Assembly (NCBI GenBank): GCA_014239035.1
Contig: JAAZZY010000020.1
Location: 6,720-19,076 of the forward strand
DNA length: 12,357 nt
Reading direction: 5' to 3'
Source: Chlamydiia bacterium
GTDB lineage: Bacteria > Chlamydiota > Chlamydiia > Chlamydiales > JAAZZY01
The notes below the pieces were generated by a model, which saw nothing but the letters and a program-made list of their open reading frames with translations, was not told the DNA's origin and did not search any database. This document shows positions 6,828 to 12,357 of the stretch, in pieces; position 1 is the stretch's first letter, and every line of letters starts with the position of its first letter. The position numbers and the translations under genes were made by a program.

Positions 6828-6856
6828 ATTATAGCGCATCAATGTTAAGCTGTTAT
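6828..6856 (-). promoter_or_regulatory. Candidate promoter of the kinase-fold gene
   Basis: On the minus strand, ATAACA (6856-6851) and a perfect TATAAT (6833-6828) are 17 nt apart, with the gene's ATG about 34 nt after the -10 box. The leader also contains AAGGAGAT, which is too far from the ATG (over 20 nt) to set it; the nearer AAGGG is the likelier ribosome site. The 79-bp gap is shared with the divergent mnmM gene, for which I found no convincing promoter. Confidence 0.55.
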
Positions 6857-6873
6857 AAAACTCTCGCTGAATA

Positions 6874-7452
6874 ATGATTTTAAAATCCGCTGTTTCCCTA
6901 ACACATAATATCTGGCCATCCATCTTATACCCTGGAGCATACGTAATAGATGCCACCTGTGGAAATGGACATGATACCCTCTTTTTATCTCAGAATGCTC
7001 TCACCGAGCATAAAGGCAAAATCATAGCCCTAGACATCCAAGAAAAAGCCATTGAAAACACATCTCATCTTCTTAAAGAAACTCTTCAAAAAAATATTTT
7101 ACACAAAGTTAAACTTCTAAAGTCTTGTCATTCTCAAATAGATCATCACTGCCCAAAAGGTGCTGATCTTATTGTCTATAACCTGGGTTATCTACCCGGA
7201 GCGGATAAAACCATCACCACCCAATCAAAGACCACACTCTTAAGCTTAAAAAAGAGTCTCCTTTTACTCAATCACCAGGGGATTTTAAGTATCACTTGCT
7301 ATCCTGGGCACCCCGAAGGTCAAGTTGAGGCGTTAAATATATTAAACTGGGCTAAGAGCTTAGGATCTGAATATGATTGCTGTCAACAGACATGGATCAA
7401 TCGATCAGATAGATCTCCATTTATCCTTTTGATTGGCAAGAAGAGGGCTTAA
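6874..7452 (+). CDS. mnmM: tRNA mnm5s2U34-type methyltransferase (YtqB/MnmM family)
   Basis: This is a class I SAM-dependent methyltransferase of the small YtqB family, long listed as 'putative rRNA methylase' and since shown in other bacteria to methylate 5-aminomethyl-2-thiouridine at tRNA wobble position 34. The 192 aa match the family length. Seen: VIDATCGNGHDTLFL (residues 24-38, SAM-binding motif I), ALDIQ with the acidic ribose contact near D54, the diagnostic VYNLGYLPGADK (101-112), and TCYPGHPEG (141-149) with SPFILLIGK at the end. The start is the first ATG (6874); no clear Shine-Dalgarno sequence is seen. It is the only plus-strand gene among the minus-strand blocks, and its last ten codons overlap the end of folC tail to tail. 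The family is secure; the exact modified nucleoside follows from the family. Confidence 0.87.
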   Translation: MILKSAVSLTHNIWPSILYPGAYVIDATCGNGHDTLFLSQNALTEHKGKIIALDIQEKAIENTSHLLKETLQKNILHKVKLLKSCHSQIDHHCPKGADLIVYNLGYLPGADKTITTQSKTTLLSLKKSLLLLNHQGILSITCYPGHPEGQVEALNILNWAKSLGSEYDCCQQTWINRSDRSPFILLIGKKRA

Positions 7453-8659
7453 AGAGTCCATCACAGACAGCAAATTCATCATGCTCTATTTCACGTCCAA
7501 GCATTTTGTAGACATCCCCCATAATAAAAATGCTTCCAGTAAAAACAATCACAGCATCTTGAGCTTGTTCGTTTATTTTTTGGGCAATATCAGGTACTTT
7601 GCAAATGGCACCTATATCTCCTACAACATCTAGAAGATCCTGAGCACTAGCAAGCCTTGGGTGATCTATATCTATGATAAAGACTTCTTTTGATGCACCC
7701 ATTATTAACTCTAGATTTTTGTGGTAATTATGATTAAAGGCCATGGATGTAAAGATAACGATCTTACGATTAGGATACTCATAATCTAACTGCATAAAAA
7801 GCCTTGAAAGCCCATCTTCATTGTGACTCATATCTAAAATCAAATTGTGATCTAAAAAAGTTATTTTCTCAAATCGGCATGGTAGTTTTTCTTTAAGAGC
7901 TTTTTCGATATTTTGATCTAAAATTTGAAAATCTTTTCTAAGAAACTGGATAGCTTTTTTAGCAATTGCCTGATTTTCCTCATCATAACTTTTGAAGCCT
8001 GAGGGCTGCACTTTAATAAGAGGAGCGTCATTTTCTAAAGCTATTTTCTCAATAATCTTTTGATCAGCATTTGGTCCAACCAAGATAGGAACTTCTTTTT
8101 TAATAATCCCGGCTTTTTCAGCGGCAATTTTCTCTAAGGTGTCCCCTAAAATGTGCACATGATCAAAGCTAATAGATGTAATGATTGAAAGGATCGGCAT
8201 AATGCAATTTGTGGCATCAAGTCTGCCCCCAAGACCTACTTCGATAATGGCGACATCTACTTTTTGATCAGCAAAGTATTTTAAAGCCATCAAAGTAATG
8301 ACTTCAAAAAAAGTCACTTCTTGACCATGCTTTTCAGCAAGAGCAAAGATCTCCTCTGCATAAATTGCCGTTAGCTCTTTAGAAATTTTTTCACCATTGA
8401 TTTGAATGCGTTCTCTAAAAGTTGCTATGTGCGGAGAGGTAAAAGAAGCGCACTTATACCCTGACAAAGTAAGTGTTCTAAATAACTTTTTAACACACGA
8501 TCCTTTGCCATTGGTTCCGGCAACATGTACCATTGGATAGTTTCGCAGATCTAATGCTTTGTGGAGAGCCATTATAGACCTAATATCCATACGAGATTGC
8601 TTGGCAAAGTTGAGCTGATAAAGCTTCTTATTGATGTGCTCGTAGCTGCTCATTTTCAT
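7421..8659 (-). CDS. folC: Bifunctional folylpolyglutamate synthase / dihydrofolate synthase
   Basis: FolC is a cytoplasmic Mur-ligase-type enzyme that adds glutamate to dihydropteroate and/or to folates using ATP. The 412 aa are of normal length. Seen: the P-loop VHVAGTNGKGSC (44-55), TSPHIATFRERI (74-85), TFFEVITLMAL (116-126), the core signature EVGLGGRLDATN (140-151), FDHVHILGDTLEKIAAEKAGIIK (165-187), and the domain 2 element LDMSHNEDG, where most FolC proteins have LDGAHNPDG. The ATG at 8659 lies inside the last codons of the PHP gene; a second ATG two codons later (8653) is equally possible, because AAGG is 4 nt from the first and 10 nt from the second. It is the last gene of the nusB-murB-PHP-folC run, and its 3' end overlaps mnmM by 32 bp. 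Confidence 0.95.
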   Translation of the reverse strand: MKMSSYEHINKKLYQLNFAKQSRMDIRSIMALHKALDLRNYPMVHVAGTNGKGSCVKKLFRTLTLSGYKCASFTSPHIATFRERIQINGEKISKELTAIYAEEIFALAEKHGQEVTFFEVITLMALKYFADQKVDVAIIEVGLGGRLDATNCIMPILSIITSISFDHVHILGDTLEKIAAEKAGIIKKEVPILVGPNADQKIIEKIALENDAPLIKVQPSGFKSYDEENQAIAKKAIQFLRKDFQILDQNIEKALKEKLPCRFEKITFLDHNLILDMSHNEDGLSRLFMQLDYEYPNRKIVIFTSMAFNHNYHKNLELIMGASKEVFIIDIDHPRLASAQDLLDVVGDIGAICKVPDIAQKINEQAQDAVIVFTGSIFIMGDVYKMLGREIEHDEFAVCDGLFKPSSCQSKG

Positions 8660-9473
8660 CTTGCCTTACTTTAAGTTGATTAAAAGTCTCTTGTGAGACC
8701 CAGGATGAACCTAGTTGATTAATGGGCTTAGACTCTCCATGAAAATCAGACCCTCCAGTGATCATCCAGTTTTTGTTCTTAGAAATGGCAACCCACTTTT
8801 GCTCTCTATTTGGTCCCATTTTAGCGTAATAGCCTTCTAATCCATCAAAGTTCATCTCTAAGAGTTCTTTCTCTAGAGAAGAATCGTGTATAATATGAGG
8901 GTGTGCGATAACTGCAAAGCCATTTGCAAGATGCACGGCATCTATGGCTTCTTCAACAGAAGGTCTACGACCTATTACAAAGCACTTTTTCCCATCAGCT
9001 AAATAACGATTGAATGCATCATAGAAGCTGCTTGCTACTTCTTTTTCGATGAGTAGCTTTGCAAAATGAGGTCTTCCGATGGCATGCATTTTTTTGTTGA
9101 ACCTTTCTTCTAACTCTTCAAAAGTTATTGATATTTTACGCTCGGCAAAAAGTTTGAGCATCTCTATGTTTCTTTCATAGCGCATCCTTTGACATTCTTT
9201 TATAAAAAGATTGAATTTTTCATCTTTAGTGCAAAAGGAATAAGCTAGGATGTGCACAGGCTTTTGATTATGCAAACAACTAATCTCCGTTCCTGAGATA
9301 ATCTCTAAAGATCTCTCTTTAGCAAGTTCAAAGGCCTCATCATATGCAGAGATAGTGTCATGATCAGTAATGGAGAGGCCAGCTAAATTAGCATTTTTTG
9401 CAATATCTAGCAGTTCTGAAACCGTTTTCTCTCCATCTGAGTGCACAGTATGGCAGTGCAAGTCATAGCGCAT
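8628..9473 (-). CDS. PHP-domain metal-dependent phosphoesterase, TrpH/YciV (RNase AM) family
   Basis: The protein belongs to the PHP superfamily group that includes E. coli YciV (RNase AM), a 5'-3' exonuclease on short RNA and 5' ends that also acts on 3',5'-nucleoside bisphosphates. All metal ligands appear present: HCHTVHSDG (residues 6-14), TDHD (36-39), GTE with E63, H74, GRPHFA with H136, AHPH with H191, and GSDFHGE (241-247). I chose ATG 9473 (281 aa), which has AAGGA 7 nt upstream and lies 2 nt after the murB stop; a TTG six bases earlier would be only about 1 nt from that ribosome site. Its last codons overlap the folC start by 32 nt. The family is sure; RNase AM rather than a nucleotide phosphatase is the likelier but unproven role. 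Confidence 0.88.
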   Translation of the reverse strand: MRYDLHCHTVHSDGEKTVSELLDIAKNANLAGLSITDHDTISAYDEAFELAKERSLEIISGTEISCLHNQKPVHILAYSFCTKDEKFNLFIKECQRMRYERNIEMLKLFAERKISITFEELEERFNKKMHAIGRPHFAKLLIEKEVASSFYDAFNRYLADGKKCFVIGRRPSVEEAIDAVHLANGFAVIAHPHIIHDSSLEKELLEMNFDGLEGYYAKMGPNREQKWVAISKNKNWMITGGSDFHGESKPINQLGSSWVSQETFNQLKVRQDENEQLRAHQ

Positions 9474-9475
9474 AT

Positions 9476-10366
9476 TCAATTCCTTTGATAAGGGACATAG
9501 CGAATTTCTCGCTCGAGTTTATACTGAGTTTTCTCAAAAACATTATCTTCAATTATTTGAACCAGATCCTTGACATCTTGAGCTTTTGCAGAGCCTCTAT
9601 TTATAATAAAGTTACCGTGCGTATTTGAAACTTGAGCACCACCTATCTGCAAACCTTTTAGATTCATTTCATCAATAAGTTTTCCTGCAATAAATTCTTT
9701 GCCATTTCGAAAAACACAGCCACATGAGGGCTCTTTTAAAGGCTGGGTTTGCTTTCGTTTATTGATAAGCTCTATTTGCACTTTCCTTGCCGCGGCATCA
9801 GGATAAAGCCTTAAGCTCGCTGAAAAAATAAAACCCTTCATCTTGTGAAAAGAGCTCCATCGATATTTAAATAAAAGCTCCTCTTTTGGATAACACTTAT
9901 ATTTTCCATCCTCATTGATATAGTCGACAGATTCTACAAGCGATGCAATTTCTTGACCACTAGCGCCTGCATTCATAAAAATAGCTCCCCCTATAGATCC
10001 TGGAATTCCTGCTGCATATTCAAGTCCTCCATAGCCAATTTTTGCACTCTGCATCGCAAAAAGAGAAAAAGAGGTGCCTGATAATACTTCAAAAGCCCCC
10101 CCTTTTTGCTCGAAGCCTGCAAGACCATTTAAAATGACAGCCCCATCAAAACCCCGATCATCAAATAACGTATTGGATCCTTTCCCTAAAATATAATAGT
10201 AGAGATCATTTTCATGGCAGTAACTAAGGGCAGATAAGAGCTCTTTTTTAGAAGAAACTTTGGCAAAGAGTTTAGCCTCTCCCCCTATTTTAAAGGTGGA
10301 GTAGGGAGCCAAGCAGACATTTGTCTGCCAAGTAAAACTACACTCTTTAGATGTTTGGGTATTCAA
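9476..10366 (-). CDS. murB: UDP-N-acetylenolpyruvoylglucosamine reductase (TTG start)
   Basis: MurB is the FAD enzyme that uses NADPH to make UDP-MurNAc, the second step of peptidoglycan precursor synthesis in the cytoplasm. The 296 aa fit the short type II form. Seen: PYSTFKIGG (21-29), the FAD-binding ILGKGSN (59-65), YAAGIPGSIGGAIFMNAGA (117-135), YRWSSF near 168-173, PSCGCVFRN (213-221) and the C-terminal REIRYVP carrying the conserved Glu. The proton-donor Ser of the usual GSVF motif is Cys here (C217), a substitution compatible with activity. The start is TTG at 10366-10364: no other start lies before the conserved region, and AGGGA is 7 nt upstream. It is 17 nt after nusB and 2 nt before the PHP gene. 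Chlamydiae make a modified or minimal peptidoglycan, so murB is expected. Confidence 0.95.
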   Translation of the reverse strand: MNTQTSKECSFTWQTNVCLAPYSTFKIGGEAKLFAKVSSKKELLSALSYCHENDLYYYILGKGSNTLFDDRGFDGAVILNGLAGFEQKGGAFEVLSGTSFSLFAMQSAKIGYGGLEYAAGIPGSIGGAIFMNAGASGQEIASLVESVDYINEDGKYKCYPKEELLFKYRWSSFHKMKGFIFSASLRLYPDAAARKVQIELINKRKQTQPLKEPSCGCVFRNGKEFIAGKLIDEMNLKGLQIGGAQVSNTHGNFIINRGSAKAQDVKDLVQIIEDNVFEKTQYKLEREIRYVPYQRN

Positions 10367-10383
10367 GATAACGTCCCTATAAA

Positions 10384-10809
10384 TTAGGGATTATAGACAA
10401 GCTCACTATTATTTTTACAGAGATGATCTAACACACCATTAATAAATGAGATGGACTCAGTTGTGCTAAATTTTTTAGAAAGGCGAATCCCTTCGCTGAT
10501 TAAAATCTCATTCATTTGCCCTCCATTTTTTTGAATCTCATAAAGACAAATGCGCAAAATATTGAGTTCGACTAATTGTATGCGAGAAATGTCATAAGAG
10601 GTCGAGGATGTTGCTATTTTTTCATCGAGATCTTTTTTCATAGAAAGAATTTCCTCAACTTGAGAAAATGCTTCTAACACATTTTTCTTTGTGGTCTTAA
10701 GCTGCTTCATGTAAAAGGTTTCATCTTGGCCTTCTAAATTTTCCATGAAATGGCAGGAAAAAAGGATTTGAAAAACCAGCTCTCTAAATTTATTTTTGGG
10801 AAGTCCCAT
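10384..10809 (-). CDS. nusB: Transcription antitermination factor NusB
   Basis: NusB forms a heterodimer with S10 that binds boxA RNA and suppresses termination in rRNA operons. The 141 aa match the family. The all-helical protein begins with the typical FRELVFQILFSCHF pattern (residues 8-21) and ends with RIQLVELNILRICLYEI, then INEILISEGIRLSKKFSTTESISFINGVLD-like family residues (here QMNEILISEGIRLSKKF, then SFINGVLDHL). The ATG at 10809 has AAGAGA 7 nt upstream. It is the first gene of the nusB-murB-PHP-folC run and diverges from the aconitase gene. Confidence 0.95.
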   Translation of the reverse strand: MGLPKNKFRELVFQILFSCHFMENLEGQDETFYMKQLKTTKKNVLEAFSQVEEILSMKKDLDEKIATSSTSYDISRIQLVELNILRICLYEIQKNGGQMNEILISEGIRLSKKFSTTESISFINGVLDHLCKNNSELVYNP

Positions 10810-10840
10810 CTCAAGATCTCTTGTTGTAATTTTATCTGAT

Positions 10841-10849
10841 ATTTTAGCA
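10841..10849 (-). promoter_or_regulatory. Candidate extended -10 promoter for nusB
   Basis: The minus strand reads TGCTAAAAT at 10849-10841, an extended -10 element with one mismatch to TATAAT, about 31 nt before the nusB ATG. The -35 region is weak (AAGAAT at 17 nt), which an extended -10 can compensate. It would drive nusB, murB, the PHP gene and folC. Confidence 0.45.
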
Positions 10850-10860
10850 TACTTTCTTTT

Positions 10861-10888
10861 TTGATTCTTGCGTTATTTCAACTAAATT
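10861..10888 (+). promoter_or_regulatory. Candidate promoter for the aconitase gene
   Basis: TTGATT (10861-10866) and TAAATT (10883-10888) are 16 nt apart on the plus strand, with the ATG at 10937 after a leader of about 40 nt. Both boxes are imperfect. The -10 box lies inside the palindrome at 10882-10898. AGAGGA (10925-10930) is a good ribosome site 6 nt before the ATG. Confidence 0.4.
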
Positions 10889-10898
10889 ATTAATTTAG
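10882..10898. promoter_or_regulatory. Perfect palindrome CTAAATTA-T-TAATTTAG upstream of aconitase, possible operator
   Basis: The 8-bp arms are perfectly complementary around a single central T. A partial copy (ATTAATTTA) of its right half recurs 26 bp downstream at 10915-10923, between the palindrome and the ribosome site. The palindrome overlaps the candidate aconitase -10 box and lies upstream of the divergent nusB promoter, a position suiting a dimeric regulator. AT-rich DNA makes chance palindromes more likely, so the operator role is inference. Confidence 0.4.
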
Positions 10899-10936
10899 CA
10901 CATTGCATCAAATAATTAATTTATAGAGGATATTAA

Positions 10937-12357
10937 ATGCCATTCGACATAGAGATGATTCGCAAGGTATATAGCAATAAAAAGAGCAACCTTGAAGGTA
11001 TAAAAAAAAATTTAAACAAACCTCTAACTCTCACAGAGAAAATCCTTTACAGCCACTATTCTGACTCCCTTAAAGAAGAAGCTAAGCGCGGCGCTAGCTA
11101 TATCAACTTTGATCCAGATCGCGTTGCGATGCAAGATGCAACTGCCCAAATGGCTCTTCTCCAGTTTATGTGCGCCAATAAAATTAAGACTTCAGTCCCC
11201 ACAACAGTCCATTGTGACCACCTAATCCAAGCCGAAGCGGGCGCAAAAGCAGATTTAAAACGAGCAAACCATGAAAGTAGAGAGGTCTTTGATTTTCTTC
11301 AAAGCGTCTCCAATAAATATGGTATAGGTTTTTGGAAGCCAGGCTCTGGAATTATCCACCAGATTGTTTTGGAAAATTACGCCTTTCCAGGTGGAATGAT
11401 GATAGGAACAGACTCCCACACTCCTAATGCTGGAGGCCTCGGCATGATTGCCATTGGTGTTGGAGGAGCTGATGCTGTTGATGTGATGGCAGGCATGCCA
11501 TGGGAATTAAAATTCCCTCAAATCATCGGTGTAAAGCTCACTGGGAAAATGAGTGGGTGGACGGCTGCTAAAGATGTAATTTTAAACCTTGCTGGCACGT
11601 TAACAGCTAAAGGTGGCACTGGCTACATTGTTGAATACTTTGGCGAAGGAGCAGAGTCTATATCTTGCACAGGTAAAGGCACTATCTGCAATATGGGAGC
11701 AGAAATTGGAGCAACCACATCTATTTTTCCCTACGATGCTAAAATGTCTGATTACCTCCGCTGCACTAAACGTGAGGAAGTGGCTGATCTTGCCGATCAA
11801 ATTCAAGACTGTTTAAAAGCAGACAAAGAAGTATCAGAGAACCCAGAACAATATTATGACAAAGTTATTGAAATAGATCTATCTGCACTCGAGCCTCATA
11901 TTAATGGACCGTTTACCCCTGATAAGGCATGGAAGCTTTCTGAATTTTGTCAGGCAGTTAAAGACAATGATTATCCTGAAGAGCTAAAAGTTGCTCTTAT
12001 TGGATCTTGCACAAATTCTAGTTATGAAGACATTGAGCGCGTCACTTCGATTGCTCGCTTTGCCAAAGAGAAAAATCTTAAAACACAATCAGAGCTAGTA
12101 ATTACTCCAGGCTCCGAACAAATTCGAGCCACCATTGAGAGAGACGGCCACTTAAAAGAATTAGAAAGTATAGGTGCTGTTGTTTTAGCTAATGCGTGTG
12201 GTCCTTGTATTGGTCAATGGAAACGCCATGGAGTAAAATTTGGTGAAAAAAATTCTATTCTAACATCATATAATCGCAATTTCTCAGGTAGAAATGATGC
12301 CAATCCAGGCACACATTCTTTTGTCAGTAGCCCTGAGATTGTCATGGCCTTTTCACT
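10937..12357 (+). CDS. Aconitate hydratase, mitochondrial type (partial, C-terminus beyond right edge)
   Basis: Aconitase interconverts citrate and isocitrate in the TCA cycle with a [4Fe-4S] cluster. I translated the frame by hand from the ATG at 10937 (AGAGGA 6 nt upstream); it stays open to the window end, giving 473 codons of the usual 750-780. Seen: INFDPDRVAMQDATAQMALLQF, TVHCDHLIQAEAGA, GIIHQIVLENYAFPGGMMIG, TDSHTPNAGGLGMIAIGVGG and SGRNDANPGTHSFVSSPEIV. The cluster cysteines are C358 (GSCTNSSYED), C421 and C424 (NACGPCIGQW); my count gives the same numbers as mature pig mitochondrial aconitase. The sequence is of the mitochondrial (Aco2) class rather than AcnA/IRP or AcnB. Pathogenic Chlamydiaceae lack aconitase, so its presence points to an environmental lineage. 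It diverges from nusB across a 127-bp regulatory gap. Confidence 0.96.
   Translation, partial: MPFDIEMIRKVYSNKKSNLEGIKKNLNKPLTLTEKILYSHYSDSLKEEAKRGASYINFDPDRVAMQDATAQMALLQFMCANKIKTSVPTTVHCDHLIQAEAGAKADLKRANHESREVFDFLQSVSNKYGIGFWKPGSGIIHQIVLENYAFPGGMMIGTDSHTPNAGGLGMIAIGVGGADAVDVMAGMPWELKFPQIIGVKLTGKMSGWTAAKDVILNLAGTLTAKGGTGYIVEYFGEGAESISCTGKGTICNMGAEIGATTSIFPYDAKMSDYLRCTKREEVADLADQIQDCLKADKEVSENPEQYYDKVIEIDLSALEPHINGPFTPDKAWKLSEFCQAVKDNDYPEELKVALIGSCTNSSYEDIERVTSIARFAKEKNLKTQSELVITPGSEQIRATIERDGHLKELESIGAVVLANACGPCIGQWKRHGVKFGEKNSILTSYNRNFSGRNDANPGTHSFVSSPEIVMAFS

Noticed and set aside
7433..7633. 66-codon plus-strand open frame after mnmM
   Set aside because: It lies antisense to folC; the real folC frame shows family motifs and this one does not.
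9474..9479. TTG start two codons upstream for the PHP gene
   Set aside because: The AAGGA ribosome site would be only about 1 nt away; ATG 9473 has proper 7-nt spacing and a normal family N-terminus.
9398..9628. 76-codon plus-strand open frame
   Set aside because: It is antisense across the PHP/murB junction, with no Shine-Dalgarno sequence and no protein-like pattern.
11600..11816. Two opposing 67-68 codon open frames, one on each strand
   Set aside because: Both lie inside the aconitase gene in other frames; the aconitase frame carries clear conserved motifs and neither shadow frame shows any.
1..12357. CRISPR arrays, insertion sequences, prophage genes, toxin-antitoxin or other defence systems
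   Set aside because: No regularly spaced repeats, transposase or integrase motifs, or short toxin-antitoxin gene pairs were seen on either strand.

Overview
The window looks like the chromosome of an environmental (amoeba- or arthropod-associated) member of the Chlamydiae. It is AT-rich and tightly packed. It carries the order infC-rpmI-rplT-pheS without pheT, close to nusB and murB and to a YtqB/MnmM-type methyltransferase; as I recall, a very similar cluster exists in Chlamydia trachomatis. It also has a mitochondrial-type aconitase, which fits the complete TCA cycle of environmental lineages rather than the truncated one of Chlamydiaceae. The phylum assignment is an inference from gene order and content; no database search was possible.

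Layout. (1) 1-1055, minus: a MATE-family multidrug/cation exporter, cut by the left edge. (2) 1056-1210: a short gap holding a long-spaced inverted repeat. (3) 1211-5161, minus: a translation operon. A good promoter drives tRNA-Val(GAC), then a degenerate threonyl-tRNA synthetase-like gene, infC, rpmI, rplT and pheS, followed by a separately promoted tRNA-Ser(UGA). (4) 5187-6794, minus: an Arg/Ser/Glu-rich protein that I read as a divergent PI3/PI4-kinase-fold protein and possible host-directed effector. (5) 6874-7452, plus: mnmM (ytqB), a wobble-uridine tRNA methyltransferase, convergent and overlapping with folC. (6) 7421-10809, minus: nusB-murB-PHP phosphoesterase-folC, a tight run with a 17-nt gap, a 2-nt gap and a 32-nt overlap. 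(7) 10810-10936: a divergent promoter region with a perfect palindrome. (8) 10937-12357, plus: aconitase, cut by the right edge.

Most genes are housekeeping: translation initiation, ribosomal proteins, Phe-tRNA charging, rRNA antitermination, peptidoglycan precursor synthesis, folate polyglutamylation, RNA turnover, tRNA modification and the TCA cycle. Two genes stand out. The first is the threonyl-tRNA synthetase-like protein at 3518-5014. It occupies the position that real thrS has in many bacteria (thrS-infC-rpmI-rplT-pheS), yet it lacks the TGS domain, the editing-site histidines, the zinc ligands and the motif 2/3 arginines. It is still an intact 498-codon frame with a well-kept anticodon-binding domain. 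The second is the kinase-like gene at 5187-6794, whose composition differs from its neighbours.
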